NCBI GenBank assembly: GCA_024734495.1
Contig: JALMQS010000435.1
Span: forward strand, 186,001 to 250,000
Reading direction: 5' to 3'
Source of the DNA: Forficula auricularia
Lineage: Eukaryota; Arthropoda; Insecta; Dermaptera; Forficulidae
Length of the DNA: 64,000 nucleotides
The notes under the pieces are model-generated. The model worked only from the letters and a program-made list of their open reading frames with translations. It did not search any database and was not told where the DNA came from. Position 1 is the stretch's first letter. Every line of letters starts with the position of its first letter. Of this stretch, positions 21,480-33,062 are shown piece by piece. Both the position numbers and the translations under genes were made by a program.

Positions 21480-22015
21480 TATTATTTTATTATTATTTAA
21501 AAATTGGCGAAACGTTGCGCAAATCGATGGGAATTGTTTGATTTTCTACTTATTCCTGTACAAATCGCTGCTAATATACTTAATTTATTAGTTAATAATG
21601 CCTCTGTCCGAAAATATGGTATACATTTACCAAAAAAATCAAATAAAACTAAATTAAATATAAAAAAAATATTAAATTCATTTTATTATTACAATATAAC
21701 TAAATACGAGAGGTGAACCGCGATTGGAATTAGGTGTACGCCGTATTTGGAATTATTTGGAATTACTTAAGAATTTTACTTAGAGAAAGTGGTGTAGGTT
21801 TTAGGTGAAACATGATATTAATTAATAAAGTAAAGGTGTGTAGTTTCACAGTGATTGAAATAAAACTCAAAGAAGTTTATACAAACTCAATATAACAGTT
21901 TTAACCTGTAAACTCCTGATGATGGACTAATAATCCGAAATATATTGAGTTTGTATAAACCTCTTTGAGTTTTATTTCATTCACTGTGAAACTACACACC
22001 CTTTACTTTTTTAAT
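21480..22015. mobile_element. Composite: PLE tail, MITE end and Penelope-like inverted pair
   Basis: 21497-21712 is the downstream part of the PLE family also at 42751-42963 (inverted). 21713-21790 is one end of the MITE described at 19263. 21795-22015 is a PLE inverted pair with 'agtttcacagtg' at both ends and one plus-strand hammerhead. The same three-part order, in reverse, is found at 42540-42965, so the composite moved or was copied as a unit. Confidence 0.55.
21907..21955 (+). ncRNA. Hammerhead ribozyme-like motif with 9-bp stem I
   Basis: Stem I UGUAAACUC pairs with GAGUUUGUA over nine bases. CUGAUGA at 21916-21922, stem II GGA/UCC, GAAA, stem III AU/AU, H17 = U. One U lies between CUGAUGA and stem II. 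Inverted relatives at 41965-42000 and 42545-42595 carry core mutations. Confidence 0.6.
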
Positions 22016-22563
22016 TATTATTTTTCCATTTTTATTTTGTAAATTTGAAAATTCCCTAACTACATTTCAACTGGGAGAACAGTATCGAGTGATATTTTTT
22101 TTTAATTTAAATTTTTATGGCCTTGCCGTAATATATGCAACAAGTCGGATCATATTAACCTGATATAAAATATATTATGTTATTCATTTTTTAAGACGCT
22201 ATAAGAAGTTTTGAAAATTTGAATTGGAAATTTAAGTAATTTATTTGTCTATCAAGTTCCATAACAGGTTTCCGATTTATAGAGGAAACTTTTCTCTGTG
22301 TAGGTATATACTACAAAAGCCTTATGTAAAACGTTCCTCGGTCCATTTATTTTTTCACATGACTAAAATTTAATCAAATGTTTTCGCTTCTGCTAAACCT
22401 TAATCTTTTATTTATATTGCTCTTTCATATTGCTTAAGTAATTCTAAAATCTCTAAAGAATAACTTTTTCTAGAATTAAATTAATTTTTATATTAGAATC
22501 AGAAAAATATACAAATGATCTACAATCCGAAATACTAGTATATTCAGAATTTAAGTGGTTTAA

Positions 22564-23239
22564 GGACGTTCCCTAATATAACTCAGGTGCAGTTAACTCT
22601 TTCCCCTACTCTCTGCGCAGAAAGGCAAAAATATTTTCACTGAGTCGTTTATCGGACCTGGCAACATTGCATTCCTACCGACGCTAAAAGACAATGAATA
22701 AAAAAAAACATTTCATGAAACAGATTAATGCGAAATTCCACTGATTAGAACAGTATAATTAGGTAGAGAGAATTAGCTAAAAATCTCAAATGCACCAGCT
22801 GCAGAAGTTTTTTTAGATATGGATAAATTGACTGAATTTAGTGCGACGTTGCCAAGTCGGCATCTTTCACTTGCCATGCCATGAGAGAAAAAATGAAAAC
22901 CATCAAAAATACCTAACTTTTAACATTCTTCATACAAAACGAATACCGCTTGATACAATTATTTTAACGGAAAAATATTTGTTATATCTTCAGTTAATGA
23001 TTCTCAGTTTTTCAAAATAATTTTAAGAAAATTACGATTGTTATTTAATGAAACACTCGCTTTAACATCAATCGGGATAGGGTTCGCGTGTTAAATATGC
23101 AAATTGCAATGGTCAATATTTATAAATTTAATGCCGCAAGGACTATTAAAAAAAATTCTACGTATAAAGGACACTTATAAATATGTGTATTCAAAGTTTT
23201 AAAAGGATTGCAAGAAAATCGATTTATTAGTGAACGTCC
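22564..23239. mobile_element. TTAA-flanked element with GGACGTTC ends
   Basis: TTAA at 22560-22563 and 23240-23243 flanks a 676-bp unit whose ends are GGACGTTCCCTAAT and ATTAGTGAACGTCC. A TTAA target is characteristic of piggyBac-like elements, though the usual CCC start is absent. No transposase frame. Confidence 0.5.
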
Positions 23240-23243
23240 TTAA

Positions 23244-24200
23244 CTCAAATTATTTTATTTTTTCTCACTGTGAAACACCACCAACTCCATTCTATTATAA
23301 CATTGACTTCGAATTGCCAGTGATATCTGATTTAATAAATAATAAAGGAATAAACATATTAATATTTCAAACGACTATGGACAAGTCTTGCAGTTTATTT
23401 CAGTTGAAATTTTAAATTCAGATAAAAAATCAAGAAAAGGCTTCGGGGCTTTTATTAAGTAAGGAATTGCTTCGACTGATTTAACTTAATATAAAATAGC
23501 GCGTACTTGGCCAAAGAGATATGCCATTTCCTTGTATATTATCTCGAACACAGTATTTACACCGAAGCCAAACTAATTAAAATCTACTGTTGCTTGTCAT
23601 TCGAAGTAGAGTAGTAGGTATTTATTGTGCGATCGAATGGCCGACTTGTACACATACATACCTCGACATAGATCGTTGCGTACACACAAAAACACTCACA
23701 CAAACGGACCTAGATATCTGACATCGAAATGATAACAAAATGGCCTAATTAGGGAGTTTCCTAGGGGATGGGGGAGGGGGGAGCCGCTCAGCTGATTAGT
23801 CACCACAAGGTTTCAATTTCGGTAATCCAATTAGAGATCAACTAACTTTTTAGTAGAATTGACAAATTTTAGAAGTAATGAAATAATTTAATGAGAAATA
23901 CATAAGTGATGCCTCGTAATAATGGAGTTTCAAATTTTCTAGGGGGGCAATGAGTTTTATAGGGGGTTAGTGTCCCCCTTGCCCTTCCTCTAACTACGCC
24001 CATGCTGATGTGAGATAAATATAATGTCGACTTTTGCAATATTAAAGTAAAGTGCGTTGATTTGATCAATATGATCAATTTTAATAAAATTGATGAAAAA
24101 TAGGTGGAAATCCGTTTCAGGATTCACCTGGAATAAGTATATTGTAGCCCCTCCGAAAGTTGTTGTTGTCGGTGAGAAAAAATAAAAGAAAAAATCACAC
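23244..24200. other. Repeat fragments, no gene
   Basis: 23250-23415 resembles the PLE arm at 9962 ('tcactgtgaaacaccaccaa') and the repeat at 7862. 23440-23800 is a GC-richer, non-repetitive patch. I found no exon in it. Confidence 0.35.
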
Positions 24201-24250
24201 AACGTTCAGGAAAATTCTTTTTCTTTTTATTATTTATTTATTTATATAAA

Positions 24251-24293
24251 CAGATACATGTTTCGACAGGAAACCCTTGTCATCATCAGTCTG
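24251..24293 (-). ncRNA. Hammerhead ribozyme-like motif
   Basis: Minus strand: stem I CAGA pairs with UCUG; CUGAUGA; stem II GACA/UGUC with a long loop; GAAAC-AU-GUA, giving a two-base stem III and A as the cleavage base. One U precedes stem II. The rest of its element is at about 24200-24480 and has no visible inverted partner. Confidence 0.6.
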
Positions 24294-24479
24294 AAAATTT
24301 TTTATACAAAATAAAACCATGAGCAAAGAATTAAAGATACTTTAAAATAATCACATAAAATAAAAATAGTTGACAAAATGCCACATACCTCCGTCTATAA
24401 AATGCAAGTAATCATGACCATAGGTACAGGACGACTTAAATACAAAATGCGTTGCTCAGTCATGTCCTTATAAAAATAA

Positions 24480-25206
24480 TTTTTAAGAAAAAAATAAAAA
24501 CCGACTTCAAAAAATTAAATTTAACAAATAAAATACACTAAAAGGTATAAAATAATTATTATCTTATTTAGTTACAACTAAACGGCGAAATATTAACATG
24601 AAATTACTTTTTGAAGTCGGTACCAAACAAACTATACCTATAAGCGAGCATACCCGCCAAACGTACTAAGTAAGATCCGTCGAGTGCGATTCATAAAAGG
24701 TATATGTTTGGCACCAACTTCAAAAAGTAATTTCATGTTAATATTTCGTCGTTTAGTTGTAACTAAATAAGATAATAATTATTTTATACCTTTTAGTGTA
24801 TTTTATTTGTTAAATTTAATTTTTGAAGTCGGTTTTTATTTTTTTCTTAAAAATTATTTTTATTTTTCTCTTTTTAGTGAAGTTATTAATAGTGATCATA
24901 TCATCAGAACTTGACCAAATTAATATGACACCATCCCTAAGACACCCCCTATCGGATAAAAAAAGAACCATCGAAATCGGTTCATAAACAAAGAGGTTAG
25001 GTCTAAACAAACCTAATAAAAAGGTCTAATCCCTATGAAAAAAAATCGAAAAAAATGGGACCAATCGGAAGCTAGACTGGACCCAATGCAAAAAAAATTT
25101 TCAAAATCGGTTGACAATTGGCGGAGATATGAGGTAACATAGGCACAAAAAAAAAAAAAATTCAGTCGAATAGAGAACCTCCTCCTTTTTTGAAGTCGGT
25201 TAAAAA
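24480..25206. mobile_element. 730-bp foldback repeat, copy 2
   Basis: Nearly identical in order and content to 14288-15018, including the palindromic first half and the 'tttttgaagtcggttaaaaa' end. Small indels in A runs are the main differences. Confidence 0.8.
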
Positions 25207-25941
25207 TAGAAACATTGCATTTAATAAAATTTTTGACTTTGCGGGAAGAAATTTTAAAATTTTACAAGGAACAACAACAAGAATGTGATTTTTGTGAAAA
25301 TGTTTTTTTGTGATATTATGACAAAGCAAAATGAATTAAATATATCTTTGCTTGGGCTCAAAGAATAATCACTATCTCCAAAAATGAATTTGGGTTTTCC
25401 ATCCTTTGTGTTCTTCCTCTGAATTTATATTTACTTTATTAATAATTAATCTCAAACCAAATGGTATTTCAAAAAGAAATTACATCTTTGGCAATATCTC
25501 TTCTTTATAATCAAAAACGCCACTATAAATTAGATACAGGTGACGTATTTTTCACCAAAGATATATGCGATTTCTATTGTAACAACAATATGCAAAAAAA
25601 AAACAAAACAAAGACAACAGCAATTCATGCAGGTTTACGGCGCAATAAATCTTGCGAGTTTATTGCTAGTGGACAGTATATGGCTATATAGGAACAAAAG
25701 GAAAATGAAAACCAATATGCAATTAAAAGGTTACGACATATCAAGAGCTTGAAAAAAATAATACGAGATATGGGGTGTGAGTTCCATTAGGGGGTGAAAA
25801 CCTTCGAGAATAATGGGGAGGGGGCAAGAAGACCTAAAAATATCTAATTAACTTTGATACAACTAAGTTAGAATAAATACTGAAGAAAAGGGTAGGGAAA
25901 ATTAAATATTATGACTATAGAAGGGATTCCTAGGTTATAAC
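25207..25941. other. No gene supported
   Basis: Two overlapping frames of about 70 codons at 25461-25752 are not supported by splice sites or recognisable residues. The DNA is otherwise AT-rich. Confidence 0.35.
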
Positions 25942-26309
25942 TAGGGCTCGGATTTCGCCCTGTTTGCCTTTTTTTATTTATGGATTAAAATTTAGGCCAA
26001 TATCATATCTATGGTTTTCATTAAATTCTGAATAAAATAAGACGTATTTGATAGTGCCTATAATGCCTATTTTGCACTATTCTGAGTGTTAGTGCCTGTT
26101 TCATTTATAAATAACTTTTTTAGTGCCTATTTTAACTAAAATTGCCAATTTCCATTTTTTACGATCTATGCATTTTCTAAATTTAAGTTTTTTTGAATTA
26201 TTAAGAAAATATTCCGAAAAAATTATTTATCGAGCAGGAAAATTAGACATAAATGAGCCGAGTTGACCATATTTAATAGCCTGCTTCGAACTTGAAGCAA
26301 CAAAAAATA

Positions 26310-26935
26310 AGCTGACGTTTTCTGACGTAGCCATCCACTTGACTTTACCATACAACCTGGCCTCTCACTTATATTTAATATTTAATGAAATTATTTATAA
26401 TCATGTAGGGGTGGGGGGGATGTTAGTTTTTACATTTTTAAATTACTGTACTGATTATGTATACAAAATTTGGTTGAGTTTGGAACAAGAGCCTATATTT
26501 TCATTTTTTGACCCCCCCCCCTCCCCCACACACACATTTTCCATTTTTAAACTTCAGGGGCCTCACTGATTATGTATACAAAATTTGGTTGAGTTTGCTC
26601 AAACGGCCTAGATTTTTAATTTTTAACCCCCCTCCACCCCCTAAATTTTGGGTCGATATGCACCAAAATCTAATCAGCTTTTAATCTCAATGGACCAAAA
26701 CTACGTGCGAAATTTGTTTCGATATTCAAACTAGTTTTTGAGCTAGCTCGTCCACAAAAATTTGGTAACGCACGGACTAACTGACTAACAGACATTTTGA
26801 CAAAACAATTATTATCTCGAAAAATATAATTTTTTCGATGTTCACCTATTAAGCCTTTATTGCAGACCGCAATGCCATAGTTTCGCTCAATTTTTTTAAT
26901 CAAAATAGTTTCAGTCGTTTTTTAGATATTTCGAA
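26310..26935. repeat. Second copy of the 12767-type dispersed repeat
   Basis: It matches 12775-13600 from 'gccatccacttgactttacc' through 'cagacattttgacaaaacaa', with fewer tandem units. It lies inside the hAT at 25942, so it arrived after that element. Confidence 0.6.
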
Positions 26936-27139
26936 AAAAAGAAGGAAAAAAAACACTTTTTCATGCACGATTACAATACTTGACCATACCCTGTATGGTA
27001 AAGTAATAATATAGTTCAACAATTTCTAGAGCAATTCGCAAAATATTAAGTAAGTTTCAATTACTTTGTCTCCTAAAAATATTATGTCTGACCTTTTCTT
27101 AATGGGAATTCGCATTATACTTGGATAGGTATCTTGTGC

Positions 27140-27366
27140 CCTGCAGAAAATAATGATGAAAATTTTTTCGTATTACTGATAGACAGTGCCGCATATTATA
27201 TGTTGAAAGCTGGGGAACTTTTAAAAGCATTTTTCACTAAAAATGATATATGTAACGTGTCATGTACACGCTATTCATAGAATGCCAGAATATATTCGAG
27301 TTAAGTTCCCAAATATTGATGCCAATAAGTATAATTTTCTTTACTTCCGCGACCCCACAGCATAAA
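27140..27366 (+). pseudogene. hAT transposase fragment
   Basis: The frame reads FFVLLIDSAAYYMLKAGELL and then, after a frameshift near 27270, AIHRMPEYIRVKFPNID. This fits the catalytic region of hAT transposases in which an Asp-Ser/Ala-Ala motif precedes a conserved (H)AxHR(v)xExIR segment. Several stops interrupt it. Its position and plus orientation agree with the surrounding 1.65-kb element and its 8-bp duplication. Confidence 0.55.
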
Positions 27367-27973
27367 AAGTGTTGGGATATTTCTAATTAACGTTTGTTTA
27401 GACCAAAATTTGTATACATATTTTTTACATTTATTATCAAGTTGTTATTAAAATTGCTTTTTAAGTCCCTATTTTTACTTAAAAGGTCTATTTAAGTGCC
27501 TATTTTTACTTAAATTGCCTATTGTGAGTTATTTTTAGTGCTTAGTTGCCTGCCGGTTTTAAATATTTTTAGTGCCTATAAATCCGAGCCTTAATTATAA
27601 CGTTTTTTTTGTTTGTTTTTTTGAGTGGGACTATTGGCAATTTTTTTATAGATTTATTATAGCGATCATGAAATTTTCAAATAATACAGAGTAAAGTACT
27701 ACAATAGGTCTACAATTAGGAATCAAAATTTTCAAATTTTTCAAGTATTGATTCTTCAAGAGGGTTAAAAAATGAAAAAATAAGTTTTTTTTTAAGAGGA
27801 TGAATAAAATTCAATTACTTCTCTCAAGTAATTTTTTATTAATTCAAGTGGTTGATAATTAGTTGATACAACATTTAACTTGAAATATTATAATTTTCGA
27901 TAAGTTCAGACTTCGTTAAAATATTGAATGTTAATAAATATGGTTGTCATCTTAGACTGTGAGATTTCATATA

Positions 27974-28566
27974 AAGGGTGGGTCATAACGATCTACCATA
28001 TTATAAAGATGTATAAAATATAAAAAAATTTAACTAGAAAAAAACCTGAATATATTTTTGAAAAGAACATGAAATAATTTTTTATTAATGTGTTTTAAAT
28101 ATTATATTAGAGGAAAAGGGGGGGGCGGTCAAAAATAAAAATTCTAGCCCTTTCGACCAAACTCAACCAAATTTTATATACATATTTTATGGACCCCCCC
28201 AGAAGGCTAGAAATGCAAAAACTAACCACCCAAAATGGGGGGGGGGTCAAAAATGAAAATGAGAATTCGGTCGAAATGGATAGAATTTTCATTTTTGACC
28301 CTTCCTCCATTTTGGGTGGTTAGTTTTTGCATTTCTAGCCTTCTGGGGGGTCCATAGAATATGTATAGAAAATTTGTTTGAGTTTGGTCAAAAGGGCTAG
28401 AATTTTCATCACCCCCCCCCCTTTTTTTTTGTCTGATAACGCTTAAAACACATTAAAAAAAAATATTTTATGTTCTTTTCAAAAACATATTTAATTTTTT
28501 CAAGTTAGATTTTTTCATTTTTTATACCTCTACAAAATGTGGTAGATCTTTCTTCCCCACCCTGTA
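27974..28566. mobile_element. Foldback element with AGGGTGGG ends
   Basis: It is palindromic almost throughout; the ends are AAGGGTGGG and CCCCACCCTG, flanked by TA on both sides. The arms contain the 'gttagtttttgcatttctag' unit shared with 12767, and C/G runs. No coding. Confidence 0.6.
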
Positions 28567-28633
28567 TTATGTATATAGTGTATTGTCAAGCTTTTGTCGT
28601 GCAAGCTGATGGGATCGGTTGATTGGTGAGATA

Positions 28634-28690
28634 GTGGTTTCCACTGAGGAAGAGATGCCGTAGTACTCTCGAAATATTTGGATTAACCAC
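28634..28690 (+). ncRNA. Hammerhead ribozyme-like motif with two-part stem I
   Basis: Stem I is UCCA/UGGA next to the core, then GUGGUU/AACCAC beyond a small bulge. CUGAGGA, stem II GAG/CUC, GAAAUAU, H17 = U. One A precedes stem II. Confidence 0.55.
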
Positions 28691-29089
28691 TTGAATTAAT
28701 AAAAAAAAATTAATAAAAAGAAGCTATTGAATTTTATTCATACTCCTTTAAAAATATAACATATCCAGTAGGTACGCACCAATCCATTTAAATTTCATAT
28801 TTAAAAAAATATGAATGTGTGTATGTAAGGAGGTCTAACTAAATAGCTTAATATCTCAAAAAATTAAAAATGGTAGAAACTTATAATAATTCTATAAATG
28901 GGACATTAAAAGGAGTCAATTTTTGTTCCCATTTATCCAACAAGTTAAGAGATATCACGATTTTTTATTTACCAATAAATCGAAAAATATTGGTTTTACG
29001 TCGTTCCATGAAAATCGTTGAAATTTTGAACTTGAGTAGTTCTATATATTTGAATTTCAAATTATTTCTTTATGATTAATTGCAATCAG

Positions 29090-29245
29090 CGTTTTTCTGA
29101 ATTTTTTTTATTTTTTTTAAGGGCTTCCACATCTCCCCTTATAAACCTCTGATCCTCCCACTCAGGATCCGGTTGAGTGGATGAGGGTGTGGCCACAGCA
29201 GAACGGTGTGAAACCTTAGTATGCTGCGGCCAAGAAGGAAATAAT
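29090..29245 (-). mobile_element. Probable short retroposon with A-rich tail
   Basis: Minus strand: a GC-richer body ('gccgcagcatactaagg', 'caaccggatcctgagtggg') ends in A-rich sequence at 29120-29100. The neighbouring DNA is simple (AAATA)n-type repeat. No target duplication was confirmed; the frame across it is not a gene. Confidence 0.3.
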
Positions 29246-29954
29246 AATAATAACAAAAAGTAATACCGCATGTGTAGTCCAAATAATAAAAACAAATAAA
29301 TCCTCTGGGAAAAATAAATAAACAAATGAATAAAATAAAATAAAAAATAAAGAGTTAGAATATGTCACTGGGTTTGAAGAATGTGTAGTTAAATTAAGTA
29401 CAAATAAATAATTTAAAAAACAGATAAATAAATATGTAGACAGGAAGTCAAGGAAAAAAATAAATAAATAAATAGGGAGGAAACCGCCATGGTCAAGAAA
29501 ATAAATAAATAATTCATTGGGAATATAAGCTACTGGGTAAAATGTAAAATAAATAGATCAGCACTGAAAAAAGGGCCGGCTGGGCCATCTCTCCAAAAGA
29601 AATCAATAAGGTGATCATTTTTATTGGCTGTCACGATACATCTGGATTTTTTAATTTTTTGGGCATAATTCCGTTACATTTTAAAAGACTTGAATGAAAA
29701 TTTATGAAAAAATCATTTAGAACTGATGGTGTTTGTTAAATTTGTATTTATTTATTTATTTTTTTGTAAAATGACGTCACACTTAATATCATCAGAATAT
29801 AAAAATAGAGTCTTTGGCTCGTAGCTAAGATTGTGTTTTGAAGCTTTGAAGGATTAGTTTAATAAAAGTAAGTTGTTAAAATATGTAGGTATAATATGGG
29901 TAGAACTTTTTACGAGAAAATTTTTCTGGAAATCGTAAACTCTTCCTAAGATAA
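29246..29954. other. Low-complexity AAATA-rich DNA, no gene
   Basis: Repeated 'ataaataaata' blocks between 29280 and 29520, then unassigned AT-rich sequence. Confidence 0.4.
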
Positions 29955-30687
29955 AAATAATTTTTAAGAAAAAATAAAAACCGACTTCAAAAAATTAAAT
30001 GCAAGAAATAAAATACACTAAAAGGTATAAAATAATTATTATCTTATTTAGTTACAACTAAACGACGAAATATTAACATGAAATTACTTTTTAAAGTCGG
30101 TGCCAAACAAACTATACCTATAATCGAGCGTACCCGCCAAACGTACTAAGTAAGATCCGTCGAGTGCGATTCATAAAAGGTATATGTTTGGCACCGACTT
30201 TAAAAAGTAATTTCATGTTAATATTTCGTCTTTTAGTTATAACTAAATAAGATAATAATTATTTTATACCTTTTAGTGTATTTTATTTGTTGCATTTAAT
30301 TTTTTGAAGTCGGTTTTTATTTTTTCTTAAAAATTATTTTTATTTTTCTTTTTTAGTGATGTTATTAATAGTGATCATATTATCAGAACTTGACCAAATT
30401 AATATGACACCATCCCTAAGACACCCCTTTTCGGATAAAAAAAGAACCATCGAAATCGGTTCATAAACAAAGAGGTTAGGTCTAAACAAACCTAATAAAA
30501 AGGTCTAATACCTATGAAAAAAAAACGAAAAAAAAATGGGACCAATCGGAAGCTAGACTGGATCCAATGCAAAAAAAATTTTCAAAATCGGTTGACAATT
30601 GGCGGAGATATGAGGTAACATAGGCACAAAAAAAAAAAAATTCAGTCGAATAGAGAACCTCCTCCTTTTTTGAAGTCGGTTAAAAAG
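29955..30687. mobile_element. 730-bp foldback repeat, copy 3
   Basis: It matches copies at 14288 and 24480 over its full length, in the same orientation. Confidence 0.8.
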
Positions 30688-30689
30688 AG

Positions 30690-31300
30690 TTTTTACTTTT
30701 GCTAAAAGTCGGGAGATTTTTTTTGCAATAATAATTTTCGGAAAATTTTATTTATTTATTTTAGCACTCCCAATAATTTTCTAAACTCAGTACATATAAT
30801 CTAAAAAAAAACTCTCCAATTTATTTATTTTTTCCGTTCAATATCCGGTCAATTGATTGCTAAAGAAATAGCAGCTATTTCGGTGGGAAGAGGGGTGTGA
30901 TAATAAAATAGAATGAAAGCCGTTTGGACAATATTGATGATCACTTTCTAGCCAATAAAAGAAAAAATTTAAGGCACAAATGAGAGAGAGAGAGCTCCTC
31001 CCCAAAGGGCCCTTTCAACTTTTTATTTTTTCTAGTTACAAATCTAGCTGCTTTAGTTTGAGAAATCCTTTCCGTTTTTTTAACAGGTATTTTTTTTCTA
31101 TTAGATTTGTTCAATAGGAGACAAATTAATCACCATGGCTTTTTTTTTTAATAAGAAGAGAGAAGCCTTAGGAAACATGCCTGGTTTTACGAATGCTTGG
31201 CTGATTATATTGTTATGTAACATACAACAGACAAGGAGTTATCAAATCTCATTTTATACCATTCAAAGCTATTTTTATACTATCTCATGATAAGGGTGCA
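30690..31300. other. No gene seen
   Basis: AT-rich with a short GA microsatellite near 30985. No terminal repeats found. Confidence 0.35.
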
Positions 31301-31600
31301 ACATCTATAATAATTGAACCTGCCTCTCGTACAATCCTTTTCTACGACAAGCAGGGATACTAATAATAATAATAATAACAATGTTTATTCAATGAAACAT
31401 ACATAATAAATAAAAGAAAAAAATACAAACACATTTTACTCATTGGTCGACTCGACCGTTTGAGTGAGTGAGTATAATAATTATATAATCATGCATATAA
31501 TAGATACAATAATAATAATACAATAACTATAACAGTTTGTTCCAATAGATAATTAATAATTGAATTCAAGCAGGGATACTAGCTATATATATAAAATTCT
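31300..31600. repeat. SINE-like fragment with 'tacgacaagcagggatac' motif
   Basis: The phrase 'cctctcgtacaatc', then 'ctacgacaagcagggatac', recurs at 32703-32750, and a fuller version is at 37500-37645. This copy is split by the LINE tail at 31363. Confidence 0.45.
31363..31566 (-). mobile_element. 5'-truncated LINE tail with 15-bp TSD
   Basis: CAAGCAGGGATACTA is duplicated at 31348-31362 and 31567-31581. Read on the minus strand, the 204-bp insert ends 'gaataaacattg' followed by (TTA)n, like the 3' ends of some LINEs. A long target duplication and a simple-repeat tail show target-primed insertion. It is too short to name the family. Confidence 0.7.
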
Positions 31601-32366
31601 TTGCCCGATACACTCACTCACTCACTGACTCACTGACTCACTCATCATCAAAACAGCCAGAACCACTGGATATAGAAACATGAAATTTGGAGAGGATATT
31701 ACATCTATGACATAGGGGCTCACTAAGAAAGGATTTTTTGAAATTCGACCCCTAAGGGGGTCAAAGAGGTGCAAAGTTTGTTTTCACTTATTATGCGATA
31801 TCTCTTAAGGACGATAAAATATCTACTTGCTTTTTACTTATAAAAATACTAAATTAAAATATCTAAAAAGTAATTTCACGATTTTTTGAAATTCTGACCC
31901 CTAAAGCGGTCAAAAGGGGCAAAATATCTTTGCAATGTGTTTACACTAATTATGCATTTTCAATTAAGAACGATAAAATGTCTACTTGATTTTTACTTAA
32001 TAAAATTCTAAATACAAATATCAAAAAAGTGATTTCAGGATTTTTGAAATTCGACTCCCAACTATCCAAAATGTGAGTGGGGGCAAAAAATCAACACTCT
32101 CCCCGATATAGATCAAATTTGTAATGTTAGTTTTTAAGACTATATAAAATGTATGCTGTAAAAATCAATAGCCTAAATGAGTGCGTGGGGGCGAAAGAGA
32201 GGGCAAAATATTACAAATGTATATTACAGACCTAATAATCAGATGCCGAGACGTCGCCCGCCAGGGCCACCTGCCCGGAGGGCCGAGCTGTAGAGGGCAC
32301 GCCTCGAGCAGCTCGTATATCTATAAATGTATAGTGCCTGGAGCACCGAGCGATGCTCGGGAATAG
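31585..32366. mobile_element. Possible Helitron-like repeat
   Basis: It starts with 'tatatatataaaattc' and a CACT/GACT run ('tcactcactcactgactc'), then 'aacatgaaatttggagag'. It ends with a GC-rich block and hairpin CCGAGCGATGCTCGG at 32346. Insect Helitron-type repeats often look like this, but the exact TC and CTRR ends are not visible. Confidence 0.35.
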
Positions 32367-33062
32367 CTTAAGTTTCAAATTTCAAGGCTCTGCGACTTTC
32401 CGAAGACGAGATATAAACGATGAAAATATTTATTTTACGACACTTCCTATTTACAACCCCCTTCCTTTATTTCAATCGGATTAAAAATTTGACACAACTA
32501 TTAACTCATGACACTTGATAAATACACTAATTTTTAAAAAAATCGTTGCAGTCGTTTTTGAGAAAATCAAAAAAAAAAACGAAATAAAGGAAGGGGTGTA
32601 AATTATTAGTGTCGCGATGACTTCAAATAAATGAAAATGTGAAAGTCGTGTGGTGAACACACCAGTTGATTATACTATCTCATGATAAGAACATCTTTAA
32701 TAATTCAACCTGCCTCTCGTACAATCATTTTCTACGACAAGCAAGGGATACAACTATACATGTGTATTTGTGTATATATGGTATAAGGACTCTACCCCCG
32801 GCCCACAGGGGGATCTATATCTATTATCGTAAATTTTTATTTTATTTAGTACTGCCTTTTGCTAGCCAGAAGACAGCTCAGATTTGAAGTTAGAAGACAT
32901 CTGATCCAAATACAAAATTTCATAGGAATATATCCAGCTATTTTTATGACAATTATTTGCGAATGTAATTTCAAATTTTGACCCCTCCTCCCCCCATTTT
33001 AGTTGTCAAAATTTTTGCATTTCTAGTCTTCTGGGGTGTACAGATTATGTATACAACTTTTG

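Larger units (their letters stand above)
25942..27593 (+). mobile_element. hAT transposon, degenerate, 8-bp TSD
   Basis: The ends are TAGGGCTCGGATTT and AAATCCGAGCCTTA. The flanks GTTATAAC (25934-25941) and ATTATAAC (27594-27601) match at 7 of 8 bases. Subterminal 'agtgcctattt' repeats occur near both ends, as is usual for transposase binding sites. A transposase remnant lies at 27140-27366, and a copy of the 12767 repeat is inserted at about 26310-26935. Confidence 0.8.
27798..28755. mobile_element. Penelope-like inverted pair split by a TIR element
   Basis: The outer arms (27798-27865 and 28685-28755) are inverted and share 'ggatgaataaaattcaatt'/'gaattttattcatactcc' and 'attcaagtggtt'. The right arm carries a hammerhead. 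The middle is occupied by the 27974 element. Confidence 0.55.

Noticed and set aside
21504..21716. 70-codon frame conserved with 42751-42963
   Set aside because: Conserved because the two regions are copies of one PLE segment; it begins at a TTG inside the hammerhead-like motif, and the differences do not clearly favour silent sites.
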